Positions 1-9,074 of a stretch of DNA of 64,000 nucleotides are shown piece after piece. A program made the position numbers and the translations under genes. The notes below the pieces were generated by a model. The model made no database searches. It was not told the DNA's origin and was given only the letters and a program-made list of their open reading frames with translations. The DNA lies in NCBI RefSeq assembly GCF_900182915.1, contig NZ_FXUG01000007.1, forward strand, positions 124,001 to 188,000, read 5' to 3'. This stretch comes from Neorhodopirellula lusitana. GTDB lineage: Bacteria > Planctomycetota > Planctomycetia > Pirellulales > Pirellulaceae. Numbering within the stretch: position 1 is the first letter of the stretch; the number at the start of each line of letters is the position of its first letter.

Positions 1-128
1 CGACTTTGAAAGTGTTGACGCCCAACACAAGTGAATCACCGGCACATAAATTGCAAGGCAAGCTAGCTCCTGCTTCGAGGTGAATGCGCACCTGGAAGCG
101 TCTCAGTCTCGATTCCGGATAGTGAGCC

Positions 129-1076
129 ATGAAAGTCAGTGTTGTTGGAAGCGGTTTTGTTGGATCAACGGCAGCGTATTCGCTTGTGATGCAAGGGATC
201 GGGCGTGAGATCGTGCTGGTCGATCACGTCAAGGCTCGGGCGATCGCCGAGGCGGCTGATATCACCCACGCCGTTCCCTTCACTCACCCGTTGACGATTC
301 GAGCAGGGGATTACCCCGACGTGAAGCGAAGTGCGGTGGTGATCATTTCCGCCGGCGTGGGGCAAAAACCGGGCGAGTCTCGCCTGGAATTGCTGCAACG
401 CAACGCCGATGTCTTTCGCGACTGCATCCCCAAGGTCATCGAACACGCGCCCGATGCGGTGCTGCTGGTCGCTTCCAATCCCGTCGATATCATGACCCAT
501 ATCGCGGGTGAGATAGCGGCTGAATGTGGCGTTCCTTCCAGTCGTGTCATTGGATCGGGAACGACTTTGGATACAGCGAGGTTTCGGTCGTTGCTAGGCG
601 ATCACTTTGGCATCGACTCTCGCCATATTCATTCGCAAGTGATTGGAGAGCACGGGGACTCGGAGGTGTTGACTTGGTCGCTCGCAACAATCTGTGGTCT
701 GTCACTGGAAGAGTTCAGCGAAGTGCGTGGCATTGAGTTAAACGATGCCGTGCGCAAAAGCATTGACGAGCGAGTACGCAAAGCCGCCTACCGGATCATC
801 GAAGGCAAAGGAGCAACGTACTACGGAATTGGCAGCGCACTGGCTCGCATCGTGGACGTTGTCCTCCACGACCAAAGATCGATCATGACAATCTGTTCAC
901 GAATCGAAAATGTCGCCGGCATCGAAAATATCACCATCTCGATGCCACATCTGTTTGGTGGAGAGGGCGTGATGGCGTCGATTCCCTTGATGCTTGATGA
1001 CTCTGAACAAGCGTCGTTGAAAGCGAGTGCTACCATTGTCCGAGACGTGATCGATTCAATCTCGCTGAAGGTCTAG
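129..1076 (+). CDS. ldh: L-lactate dehydrogenase
   Basis: NAD-dependent interconversion of pyruvate and L-lactate in the cytoplasm. The 315-residue length fits the LDH/MDH family. The N-terminus carries the Rossmann glycine motif GSGFVGS (residues 7-13). The specificity loop reads GQKPGESR with Gln79, the residue that favours lactate; malate dehydrogenases have Arg there. Arg151 in the LDTARFR segment and His175 in GEHGDSE match the substrate-binding Arg and catalytic His of the family. The gene stands alone, with convergent phosphofructokinase downstream. The 128 bases before it contain a small hairpin (12-28) but no clear ribosome binding site. A malate dehydrogenase role is less likely because of Gln79. 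Confidence 0.93.
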   Translation: MKVSVVGSGFVGSTAAYSLVMQGIGREIVLVDHVKARAIAEAADITHAVPFTHPLTIRAGDYPDVKRSAVVIISAGVGQKPGESRLELLQRNADVFRDCIPKVIEHAPDAVLLVASNPVDIMTHIAGEIAAECGVPSSRVIGSGTTLDTARFRSLLGDHFGIDSRHIHSQVIGEHGDSEVLTWSLATICGLSLEEFSEVRGIELNDAVRKSIDERVRKAAYRIIEGKGATYYGIGSALARIVDVVLHDQRSIMTICSRIENVAGIENITISMPHLFGGEGVMASIPLMLDDSEQASLKASATIVRDVIDSISLKV

Positions 1077-1094
1077 TTCGCAACGACAGTTTGT

Positions 1095-1158
1095 CACCGT
1101 GTGTCAGTTGATTGGCCTGGCGAGGATGCTCACGCGTGGTCTGATTCGACACACGGTG
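1095..1158. repeat. 11-bp inverted repeat downstream of ldh
   Basis: CACCGTGTGTC (1095-1105) is repeated perfectly inverted as GACACACGGTG (1148-1158), with 42 bases between. It lies 18 bases past the ldh stop, in the convergent gap before pfkA. There is no T-run, so an intrinsic terminator is unproven; a structured 3' end or a protein-binding palindrome is possible. Confidence 0.5.
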
Positions 1159-1256
1159 AGCGGTTGCGGTCGTCGGAAAAGGCAACCGCTTCGAACTGGT
1201 AAGGTTTACCCGTAGCGTTTCAACTTCTGAGTGCGTGTACCGGGCAAATGCCCACA

Positions 1257-2249
1257 CTAGACCGACATGCGTTTCAGTAATTGAATCTGTTCCAACGGAA
1301 CAGTCTTCGTTCCTGCGATTGCCTCTGCGAACGGAGTCAGTTGCATCTGGCCAGCCAATCTTCCGGCCATCACTCCGCTCTTGCCGTCGATCAGTGCTCG
1401 TGCAGCGAGATCGCCGGCCTCGCTCGCCAAGATTCGGTCTGCGGGTGTGGGCGATCCGCCACGCTGCACGTGTCCCAATTTCACCGAGCGAAGTGGGTAC
1501 GGGCATCCCTCGGCTTCCAACTCGCCACGCAATACCTCGATTCCCCCGTCATCATCGCCTTCGGCAACCACGACGATGATCGACGCCTTGCCGCGTTTCT
1601 TCAGCACTGAAATATCACTCACCATTTGGGCTGAGTGAGTGGGCGTTTCTGGGATACACGCGAACTCCGCGCCTGATGCCAATGCGGTGAACAAGGCGAG
1701 ATAGCCGCTGCCCCGCCCCATCACCTCTACCAAGAACAATCGTTCGTGGCTCTCGGCGGTGTCGCGAAGTTTGTCGATTGCCTCGACCGCGGTCGCCACC
1801 GCAGTCAAAAAACCGATCGTGTAGTCAGTTCCCGCTAGATCATTGTCAATCGTTCCTGGACAACCAACAATCCTTCCGCTCCAGACTTTCCCGAGCTCGA
1901 TCGCTCCACGCAAAGACCCGTCGCCGCCGATGACAACCAGCCCATCGATGTTGTTGGCAACAAGTGTGTCGGCTGCCTTGCGGACGCCCGACGCAGTGCG
2001 AAACTCATCGCATCGTCCGGTTCTTAAGATCGTGCCACCATGCTGAATGATGTGCGAAACCGACCGTGCCGACATCACTCCCGTTCCGTCACCACTTTCA
2101 TAGAAATCGCCGTCAAGCAAACCTTGGTAACCATGCCGGACACCAACCACCTCGACTCCCATGGTCGAGGCAGTGCGTACAACCGCACGCAGGCACGCAT
2201 TCATTCCGGGTGCATCCCCGCCGCTGCATAGAATTGCAATTCGCATCAT
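1257..2249 (-). CDS. pfkA: ATP-dependent 6-phosphofructokinase
   Basis: Phosphorylates fructose 6-phosphate to fructose 1,6-bisphosphate, the committed step of glycolysis. The 330 residues follow bacterial PfkA throughout: SGGDAPGMNA near the N-terminus, GGDGS at 108-112, PGTIDND with the catalytic aspartate at about 135, MGRGSGYLAL, and HVQRGGSPTPADR. Gly at GGDGS and Gly in PGTIDND are the ATP-type residues; PPi-dependent enzymes usually have Asp and Lys there. That is notable because many planctomycetes also carry PPi-type enzymes. It converges on ldh. A short hairpin (1235-1257) overlaps the end of the gene. Confidence 0.94.
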   Translation of the reverse strand: MMRIAILCSGGDAPGMNACLRAVVRTASTMGVEVVGVRHGYQGLLDGDFYESGDGTGVMSARSVSHIIQHGGTILRTGRCDEFRTASGVRKAADTLVANNIDGLVVIGGDGSLRGAIELGKVWSGRIVGCPGTIDNDLAGTDYTIGFLTAVATAVEAIDKLRDTAESHERLFLVEVMGRGSGYLALFTALASGAEFACIPETPTHSAQMVSDISVLKKRGKASIIVVVAEGDDDGGIEVLRGELEAEGCPYPLRSVKLGHVQRGGSPTPADRILASEAGDLAARALIDGKSGVMAGRLAGQMQLTPFAEAIAGTKTVPLEQIQLLKRMSV

Positions 2250-2336
2250 GATGTCTATCTAGAAGGTTTGCTGGGCGAGTTGACTACGCTACTTCTCGCT
2301 TTATTATCGTCTGTTTGCCATCCGAACAGCAATCGA

Positions 2337-2687
2337 CTAGGCCTCCTTATCGGGTGAGAACTCGTCCAACGCTTCCATCAATGGCACCATGTACATGAGA
2401 GCGGGCCCTCCGTGCATCACGACAGCCATGAATCCAGCCTCAACGAGCTCATCCCGAGTTGCCCCGTTTGCAATCGCACTCTTCACGTGAACCGCAATGC
2501 ACCATTCGCATTGACCCGCGATGGCAATTCCAACATTGATCAACTCCTTCTCGCGAACGGTCAGTGCGGGTGACGCTTCCGCCTTTTTTACGAACGACAT
2601 GAACGCTTCAGTCTGATCCGGGTACTGATCCATCAGCCGTTTTGTAAGCCCGGCGACATCATTCAACTTGTCTTTCATCTTGCCCAT
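2337..2687 (-). CDS. carboxymuconolactone decarboxylase / AhpD-like protein
   Basis: A 116-residue all-helical protein of the CMD/AhpD superfamily. The signature CEWCIAVH (a CxxC followed by His) is the redox-active motif of AhpD-like peroxidase partners rather than of true lactone decarboxylases. The ATG at 2687 has GAGG about nine bases upstream. It lies upstream of the thioredoxin gene on the same strand, with a 14-bp tandem array between, so a thiol-redox role is plausible. Substrate and partner are unknown. A second, longer member of the superfamily lies at 26569-27138. Confidence 0.8.
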   Translation of the reverse strand: MGKMKDKLNDVAGLTKRLMDQYPDQTEAFMSFVKKAEASPALTVREKELINVGIAIAGQCEWCIAVHVKSAIANGATRDELVEAGFMAVVMHGGPALMYMVPLMEALDEFSPDKEA

Positions 2688-2770
2688 CGATCGATTCCTC
2701 GGCCTGAATTATGGAAGTGGTTGTCCGCGTTGATCAAAGCAAACGGCGCGCCATCACCACCTCATCTTCC

Positions 2771-2867
2771 GTAACCGATTGCCAGGTCCCAACTCCCAAG
2801 TACCGACTTCCAGGTACCGACTTCCAGGTACCGACTGCCAGGTACCGACGCACGAGTACCGACGCAC
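2771..2867. repeat. 14-bp direct tandem repeat array
   Basis: Units of the type AGGTACCGACTTCC follow each other at 2798, 2812, 2826, 2840 and 2854. More diverged units lie at 2784 and about 2771. The array fills the gap between the AhpD-like start and the thioredoxin stop. Neighbouring units differ by only one to three bases, as expected from recent slippage or unequal duplication. The rest of the 300-base gap shows no gene. Confidence 0.85.
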
Positions 2868-2989
2868 GCGAGCATCGTCAAACCCCACTCGACGAACCGC
2901 TCATAAAAGGCTTGTCTCCAAGCAACCGAAGAACGCTTGTAAGCGAGTAGCTTGACAGCCTGTACCCGCACTCTCTCGTTGCCGAATAT

Positions 2990-3403
2990 TCAGCTGGCGA
3001 ACTGAACGATCTGGTCAGCACTCAACGCACCGGACTGCCTTGCGATTTCTTTTCCACCTTGAAACAAGATCATCGTTGGAATCCCGGTGATGTTGAATGG
3101 AGCAGCCGCTGCAGGTGACGCTTCGGTATCGAGCTTGGCCAGGATGACTCGGGGAGAGAGCTTCGCGGCGCCTTCAGCGAATGCAGGAGCCATCATGCGA
3201 CAAGGTCCACACCAGGGTGCCCAGAAGTCGACCAAGACAGGAGCCTCGGTCCGCCCAATGAACTTCGCGAAGGAGTCGTCGCTCAACTCCACGGGCACAG
3301 CCGGCAAGAGAGCCTGCTTGCACTTTCCGCAAACCGGTCCGTCATTCAACCTTGCCGGAGGGACACGATTCACAGCCAAACATTTTGAGCACACGAGATT
3401 CAT
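2990..3403 (-). CDS. trxC: thioredoxin 2 (zinc-finger thioredoxin)
   Basis: A cytosolic disulfide reductase of the TrxC type. The chosen ATG at 3401-3403 gives 137 residues beginning with the N-terminal zinc finger (Cys5, Cys8, Cys25, Cys28) that distinguishes thioredoxin 2 from thioredoxin 1. The active site WCGPC is at 64-68 and the cis-proline segment GIPTM follows at about 115. GAAAGG lies upstream of this start. A start 15 codons further upstream would add a tail the family lacks. The gene is monocistronic or follows nothing obvious; 160 bases separate it from ppsA. Confidence 0.9.
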   Translation of the reverse strand: MNLVCSKCLAVNRVPPARLNDGPVCGKCKQALLPAVPVELSDDSFAKFIGRTEAPVLVDFWAPWCGPCRMMAPAFAEGAAKLSPRVILAKLDTEASPAAAAPFNITGIPTMILFQGGKEIARQSGALSADQIVQFAS

Positions 3404-3564
3404 TTGAAAGCCTTTCTTACTAACGGATCGGGAAACGATGTTGGTCAACGGGCACCGCCAACGAAAGAAAATCGCCGCGGTGCCTGGAGCAGAGTATGAC
3501 GGCGTTCACAGCCCAACACGATCCTTTACCTTAGCAATCGACCGTCGCCCGCCAAACGGGGCGG

Positions 3565-5982
3565 TCAATTGGCAAGACGCTTTTCCATCTCGCCAATCCG
3601 GACGGTCGTTTTGAGAACCGCGTCCGGATTTAGCGAAATGCTATCGATGCCTTGCTCGACCAGAAACTCTGCGAACTCGGGGTAGTCGCTTGGTCCCTGG
3701 CCACAGATGCCAATTTTCCGGCCCGTCTTCTTAGCCGAAGCAATCGCGGATTGGATGGTTGCCATTACCGCGGGATCACGTTCATTGAAGATATGAGCAA
3801 CGATCTCCGAATCGCGGTCGACCCCCAGCGTTAACTGGGTCAAATCATTCGAACCGATCGAGAACCCGTCGAAGATTTCAGCGAACGCCTCCGCCTGAAT
3901 CACGTTGCTTGGGATCTCACACATCACATAGATTTCCAAACCATTCTCGCCACGCGTCAGCCCATGCTGTGTCATCACCTCCTGGACACGCTTGCCTTCA
4001 TCAACGGTGCGGCAGAACGGGATCATCAGCTTCACGTTCGTTAGTCCCATTTCGTCTCGGACCTTTTTCATCGCCCGACATTCTAAGCTGAACGCCTCAC
4101 GATACCGTTCATCGTAGTAACGGGATGCTCCGCGGAATCCCAGCATTGGGTTTTCCTCGGTTGGCTCGAACTGCCGCCCACCCACCAAGTTCGCGTACTC
4201 GTTCGTCTTGAAGTCGCTCATCCGGACGATCACGTCTTTGGGATAGAATGCGGCCGCAATCATCCCAACTCCTTCGGCGAGCCGATCAACGAAGTACTGG
4301 GGCTTGTCGCTATAGCCAGCCGTCAGACGTTCTATTTCAGTTCTCGCGGCTACATCAGTGAGCTCATCGAATTTCAACAGTGCCAACGGGTGCACTTTGA
4401 TGTGGTTGTTGATGATGAATTCCATGCGTGCCAAGCCGACTCCATCGTTCGGAATGAACGACATCGAGAACGCCTCGTCAGGATTCGCCAAGATCATCAT
4501 CATCTTCGTCTTGGGCCGCTGCAGATTGTTCAGCTGGGTTTCTTCCACCTCAAACGGAAGCAGCCCTTCGTAAACAACACCGCTGTCACCCTCCGCACAC
4601 GACACAGTCACTTCTTGGCCGTCGTGCAGCAAATCGGTGCCGCGAAGTGTGCCGACGATCGCGGGCAACCCAAGTTCACGACTGACGATCGCGGCATGGC
4701 AGGTGCGACCGCCGCGATTGGTCACAATCGCCGCAGCCTTCTTCATGATCGGTTCCCAATCAGGATCCGTTTTCTCCGTCACCAACACTTCACCTTCCTG
4801 GAATTCGGCCAAGCGACTGGCATCGGCGATGACTCTGACTCGACCGCTGCCGATACGAGCCCCCACCGCTCCGCCAGTCAAAATGGGAGTTCCGCCCGCT
4901 TGAAGGTGATAGGTTTCCAACCTGTCCTTGGATCGCTGGGACTGCACCGTTTCGGGTCTCGCTTGGACGATGAATAGCTCGCCAGTGATCCCGTCCTTGG
5001 CCCATTCCATGTCCATTGGGCATGGATGCCCCTTCTTTTCGCTGTAATGTTCCTCGATTTGGCACGCCCAAGTTGCCAGGGTCAGGATGTCATCATCGTC
5101 GACCGCAAAGCGTACTCGATCTTCCAACGGAACAGGCACGTTCTTGGTGAGCTTGCCGCCACCGATATCGTAAACCATTTTGATCTCTTTGGATCCAACA
5201 GACTTCTTTAGGATTGGGCGACTTCCACTTCGCAGCGTGGGTTTGAAGACGTAGTACTCGTCTGGATTCACAGCACCCTGCACCACGTTTTCGCCAAGCC
5301 CGTATGCGGCGTTGATCAGCACGGCATCGCGAAAGCCGCTTTCGGTGTCCAGCGAGAACATCACACCGGATGTCCCAATGTCCGATCGAACCATGACCTG
5401 CACGCCAACCGACAAAGCGATTTTGGTGTGGTCGAAACCTTTGTCGACGCGGTAGGAGATCGCACGATCGGTGAACAGCGAAGCAAAGCAACGTCGGCAT
5501 GCGTCGAGCAAGCTAGACTCACCTTGAACGTTCAGATACGTTTCCTGCTGGCCAGCAAAACTTGCGTCGGGAAGGTCTTCGGCGGTGGCACTGCTGCGAA
5601 CCGCGACATCGATGGGTTCACCTCGTCCCTGACTTAATTGCCGATACGCCTTGCAAATCGCATTCTTGAACTCGTCGGGGAACTCGGTTTCAACAATTAG
5701 ATGCCGGACTTGGCGACCACGCTGACGTAGGTTCGCGATGTCGCCGGAGTCGAGATCGGACAAAATTTGCGAGATCTTTTCATCCAGACCGGACTCTTCC
5801 AGAAAGCTGCGGTACGCCGCTGCTGTGGTTGCGAAGCCATTGGGAATGCGTACGCCGTCCCGAGTGAGTTCTCGGTACATCTCGCCAAGGGAAGCGTTCT
5901 TGCCGCCGACACTCGGCACATCGTCGATCCCGATTTGGTCAAACCAACGAACAAGATCAACGGCAGTGGTTACAGCGGACAT
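3565..5982 (-). CDS. ppsA: phosphoenolpyruvate synthase
   Basis: Converts pyruvate plus ATP to PEP, AMP and phosphate for gluconeogenesis. The 805 residues contain in order the ATP-grasp nucleotide-binding domain (GGKNASLGEM near the start), the swivelling phosphohistidine domain with GGRTCHAAIVSRELG at around residue 430, and the C-terminal PEP/pyruvate TIM barrel ending with CGQGPSDYPEF, whose Cys is the usual general acid. The ATG at 5982 has GGAG eight bases upstream; a TTG 33 bases earlier is possible but has no better site. E. coli PpsA has 792 residues, so this is full length. Pyruvate phosphate dikinase is less likely, since the domain order and C-terminus match PpsA. Confidence 0.94.
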   Translation of the reverse strand: MSAVTTAVDLVRWFDQIGIDDVPSVGGKNASLGEMYRELTRDGVRIPNGFATTAAAYRSFLEESGLDEKISQILSDLDSGDIANLRQRGRQVRHLIVETEFPDEFKNAICKAYRQLSQGRGEPIDVAVRSSATAEDLPDASFAGQQETYLNVQGESSLLDACRRCFASLFTDRAISYRVDKGFDHTKIALSVGVQVMVRSDIGTSGVMFSLDTESGFRDAVLINAAYGLGENVVQGAVNPDEYYVFKPTLRSGSRPILKKSVGSKEIKMVYDIGGGKLTKNVPVPLEDRVRFAVDDDDILTLATWACQIEEHYSEKKGHPCPMDMEWAKDGITGELFIVQARPETVQSQRSKDRLETYHLQAGGTPILTGGAVGARIGSGRVRVIADASRLAEFQEGEVLVTEKTDPDWEPIMKKAAAIVTNRGGRTCHAAIVSRELGLPAIVGTLRGTDLLHDGQEVTVSCAEGDSGVVYEGLLPFEVEETQLNNLQRPKTKMMMILANPDEAFSMSFIPNDGVGLARMEFIINNHIKVHPLALLKFDELTDVAARTEIERLTAGYSDKPQYFVDRLAEGVGMIAAAFYPKDVIVRMSDFKTNEYANLVGGRQFEPTEENPMLGFRGASRYYDERYREAFSLECRAMKKVRDEMGLTNVKLMIPFCRTVDEGKRVQEVMTQHGLTRGENGLEIYVMCEIPSNVIQAEAFAEIFDGFSIGSNDLTQLTLGVDRDSEIVAHIFNERDPAVMATIQSAIASAKKTGRKIGICGQGPSDYPEFAEFLVEQGIDSISLNPDAVLKTTVRIGEMEKRLAN

Positions 5983-6265
5983 GGAAGTCTCCAAAGGACT
6001 AGTGTTTTCGAACAATCAATCAAACCTACGGCGAAGACACTCGGCAAAGTTTGTGCCAACGGCTTATGTCAATCGCAAGCACTGGCAATGAGCGAAACTG
6101 GCACACCCACCTAGCAATTTGTCACGGAGAATGCGTGCAACGATGCAAGAAAACAACAGTCGGTGACCCCGGTTCCTAAGCGGCGACCGTAACCACTCGT
6201 TTCCAGTGCAATGCGATCCATACCGCATCACGGAATTCCCCTAAAGCAGTTTCCAAAAGGCCGCG

Positions 6266-6355
6266 GGCCGTAGCGGAAGGCGTCAAGACTTTCGATCCCC
6301 ACGCCGGCTTACAAAACTTCAGACGAGTTGCGCTACGACAAAACTCCAAATGCTC
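6266..6355 (-). repeat. dispersed structured element R1, copy A
   Basis: On the minus strand this 90-base stretch aligns end to end with 10751-10840 and more loosely with 24744-24833. The shared core reads GGGGATCGAA with an upstream TTTTGTCGTA. Outer arms GTAGCG/CGCTAC are exactly 61 bases apart here and in copy B, and enclose a small AACT/AGTT hairpin and a GTC/GAC hairpin, so a three-stem fold can be drawn. It lies between two minus-strand genes. Confidence 0.75.
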
Positions 6356-6485
6356 AAGCACCATTAAGCCGGTGTCGGTGACTCGAAGTTCCAGACACTG
6401 AAACAAATCGGATGTGGACCAACCGAAATCTTGTGATGCCCATTTCCGAGGCCTCGGATCGGCGACAGATTGGTGACTGAAATAC

Positions 6486-6530
6486 AGGCACGCTGCGGGT
6501 AGGCACGCCGTAGGCAAGCACGCAGTTGCG
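6486..6530. repeat. 15-bp tandem repeat next to the usp stop
   Basis: Three 15-base units begin at 6486, 6501 and 6516, of the form AGGCACGCYGYRGGY. The last is more diverged. The array ends five bases before the stop codon of the universal stress protein, that is, immediately 3' of that gene. Confidence 0.7.
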
Positions 6531-6535
6531 TTGGT

Positions 6536-7021
6536 TTAAGAAACGTGGTTCCGTAGAACCAGCACCGGGCAGTGCGCCAATCGGATCACACGTTCAGCGA
6601 CACTGCCAATGATCCGTCGTTCGACGCCAGTGCGGCCATGTGACGGTAGCACAATCAAGCCGATTCCGTTCGTAGAAGCGTACTCGGTAATCCCAATCGC
6701 TGGCTCGTCGACCACCGCGTCAAAATGGACGCCGTGATACTTTGGGTCAGCAAACTCACGACGCAGGGTCGCTATCGCCGCATCCTTGTGCTGCTGCTCC
6801 TTTTCTGGAGCACCTTCCCAGTTGAAGTGAGTCGCATCGAGCCCACCGCCCAGTTCGTAGCCGCCATTGTCGTCGAAGCCATAGAGTTGAGCAGGATCGA
6901 CAACGTGGACCAGATACACATTCTCGTTGGATGTGATCTGTATCGCCGTCGCCACCGCATCCACAGAATGCTCAGAGAAGTCGATCGGTACCAGGGTTTT
7001 GGTGTTCGCGAATAGTTCCAT
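6536..7021 (-). CDS. universal stress protein, UspA family
   Basis: A single-domain Usp protein of 161 residues, cytosolic and probably nucleotide binding. It begins with the VPIDFSEHS strand-loop typical of the family. It ends with the ATP-loop consensus G-x2-G-x9-GS, seen as GRTGVERRIIGSVAER at about 130-145, followed by CPVLVLR. The presence of that loop suggests the ATP-binding subclass. An acidic, Gly-rich stretch (GFDDNGGYELGGG) between the first strand and helix 2 is a lineage-specific loop. It lies just downstream of glgC on the same strand, but the 190-base gap gives no sign of cotranscription. Confidence 0.9.
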   Translation of the reverse strand: MELFANTKTLVPIDFSEHSVDAVATAIQITSNENVYLVHVVDPAQLYGFDDNGGYELGGGLDATHFNWEGAPEKEQQHKDAAIATLRREFADPKYHGVHFDAVVDEPAIGITEYASTNGIGLIVLPSHGRTGVERRIIGSVAERVIRLAHCPVLVLRNHVS

Positions 7022-7213
7022 GGATTTTCAATCACGAGAGAGAGGATGCACCGTTCCACCTGGATGATAGCGTTTAGCCTGGTCACGAGAACGCTTACCC
7101 CGCGTGCAGCGTTAGTAAGCACGGCGGATCGAGCACATCGAGTCGCGTTCGCTGCTGACGGTCCTTTTACAAGAAATGAAATCTGCGTTTTGTAACAACC
7201 TCGGCGGCGACCT

Positions 7214-8545
7214 TCATGATTGACCTGACGCGTGCGAATTGAGGAAACGCGGTTTGCCTTGGAACGAGCGCGGATGCCGACCGTGCATCTCCTTGCGTTC
7301 GCCATTCCGAGAACGCGAGGGTTGCTCAAACACATAGTCCTTCGGAACCACCACGACACCCTTCGGCGAAATCGTGAACCGGGTCCCGTCTTTGAAAGGA
7401 TCTTCGCCAATTGTTTCGCCATCCGGGACGATGACATTTTTGTCGATGATGCAGTTCCGAATCACGCAACCGTCGCCCACTTTAACGCCGTCAAGCAAAA
7501 CAGAGTGCTGCACTTCGGCGGCCGACCCCACGTGGACGCCCGGCGAGAGAATGGAGTGTTCCACCACTCCACCGCAAACGATCACCCCGTTGCTGAGGAT
7601 GGAATTGGTGACTTCACCGGCCAGCCCGAAGGCATCCATGCATATTCGAGAGGGTGCCGCGGGTCGCTCATACTTGCGAATCGGCCAACGATCTGAATGC
7701 AGGTCCAAGGGCGGAGCGTGCGACAACAAGTCCATGTTGGCTTCGAAGTAAGCGTCGATGGTGCCAACATCACGCCAATATCGAAAGTTGTTACTGCCGT
7801 TGTCGGTTCCAAACCGATACCCGAACACTCGGTGAGTGCGAATGAGTTTCGGCAACAAGTCATTGCCAAAATCATGGGTCGAACGCTCATCGCGATGATC
7901 GGCCGTTAACACATCGATCAACACATCCGCGCTGAAGACATAGATCCCCATGGATGCAAGTGCCTGATCAGGGTTACCCGGAACTGACGGAGGGTTCGAC
8001 GGCTTTTCGCAAAAGTCTCGCACACGCAGTTCTTCGTCGACGTCCATCACGCCAAATGACTTCGCATCATCCAAGCTCACTTCCATGCACGCCACCGTGA
8101 GGTCGGCCAAAGACGCGTCGTGTTGCTGCAAGATTTTGCGGTAGTCCATGCGGTAAACGTGATCGCCTGACAAGACGATGACCTTCTGGGCATTACTGCG
8201 CCGAATCAGATCAATGTTTTGATAGAGCGCATCAGCGGTGCCGACGTACCAGGAATCGCCGGTCCGCATTTGCGGAGGTACCGCGTGAATATACTCGCCC
8301 ATCTCGGAGTGAAACATCGACCAGGCGTCTCGCAAGTGAGTCTGCGTCGAGTGCGACTTGTACTGCGTCAGCACCAGGATTTGCCGTAACTTCGAATGCA
8401 GGCAGTTCGAAAGCGTGAAGTCGATGATGCGATATTGACCGCCAAAAGGAACTGCCGGTTTGGCACGATCCCGCGTCAGCGGTGCCAAACGCGAACCGAC
8501 GCCGCCAGCCATCACAATGGCCAGGGTATGATTGGATTCAAACAA
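7214..8545 (-). CDS. glgC: glucose-1-phosphate adenylyltransferase (ADP-glucose pyrophosphorylase)
   Basis: Makes ADP-glucose from glucose 1-phosphate and ATP, the first committed step of glycogen synthesis. The 443 residues carry the nucleotidyltransferase motif MAGGVGSRLAPLT at 12-24 and the conserved RAKPAVPFGG and YRIIDF segments. GDHVYRMDY follows at about 125, then FCEKP and the C-terminal left-handed beta helix. The start is a TTG with AGGA seven bases upstream, and the next ATG would cut into the first strand. A basic, Ser-rich tail of about 30 residues follows the usual C-terminus. Glycolytic genes (pfkA, ppsA) lie nearby on the same strand but are not adjacent. Confidence 0.93.
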   Translation of the reverse strand: MFESNHTLAIVMAGGVGSRLAPLTRDRAKPAVPFGGQYRIIDFTLSNCLHSKLRQILVLTQYKSHSTQTHLRDAWSMFHSEMGEYIHAVPPQMRTGDSWYVGTADALYQNIDLIRRSNAQKVIVLSGDHVYRMDYRKILQQHDASLADLTVACMEVSLDDAKSFGVMDVDEELRVRDFCEKPSNPPSVPGNPDQALASMGIYVFSADVLIDVLTADHRDERSTHDFGNDLLPKLIRTHRVFGYRFGTDNGSNNFRYWRDVGTIDAYFEANMDLLSHAPPLDLHSDRWPIRKYERPAAPSRICMDAFGLAGEVTNSILSNGVIVCGGVVEHSILSPGVHVGSAAEVQHSVLLDGVKVGDGCVIRNCIIDKNVIVPDGETIGEDPFKDGTRFTISPKGVVVVPKDYVFEQPSRSRNGERKEMHGRHPRSFQGKPRFLNSHASGQS

Positions 8546-9074
8546 GGTTAGTTCCTAACGAGTGGGGGCGTCGAAACAAGTCGTCCAGCAAATGCAGACA
8601 CGCGTGGAGGTCGGGGCTTCTTATTGGTCTATGCAAGTTTCAGTCGATGCAATCGCCATGCCGCCTTCCTACACGCGTTCTTCGGAATCGTCGCGGAACA
8701 GAGCGAAAAGGAGCAAGCCTCCCCCAGCGATCCCCCAAACCGGCTTGGTAGTGAACCGCCATTTACAAGGGGCTTCTTACCAGTTGGTGTTTGACGAGCG
8801 TGGCGTCTGGAGCCGAAACCAAGAAGTTCAATGCGATTCGGCCGAAACTTAGTTCAGTGATCCGTTCATGCGGATCAGGCAAGTTGGCGTGCCAGGGCGA
8901 CACACACGTGCGGAACGATTCACTGGTTGCGTCATGCCATCTGTACCGATTGTGCCGCGGCCGGCGATCCGTTTTTACCGGTGCTGCCGCGGATGCCGAT
9001 GAAGCGGAACATCGTGCTTCCAGCACTTGGCCGCATTAGCCCAGTGGCAACACCTGACGATACTAGCTCGCGAG
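8546..9074. other. divergent intergenic region glgC / TolC-like gene
   Basis: About 530 bases between two divergently transcribed genes. Overlapping short frames on both strands have no recognisable protein. Promoters for both genes must lie here, but no confident -35/-10 pair was seen. Confidence 0.4.

Larger units (their letters stand above)
6016..6535. other. intergenic region, ppsA to universal stress protein
   Basis: These 520 bases hold no convincing gene. A 113-codon minus-strand reading frame at 6176-6517 is explained by two repeats: a copy of the dispersed 90-bp element (6266-6355) and a 15-bp tandem array (6486-6530). Nothing else was recognised. Confidence 0.6.

Noticed and set aside
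1235-1257. Terminator for pfkA
   Set aside because: The hairpin GGGCA/TGCCC is short, overlaps the stop region and has no T-run.
6176-6517. 113-codon minus-strand frame between ppsA and usp
   Set aside because: Most of it is repeat R1 copy A and a 15-bp array; no family resemblance and a low-complexity start.
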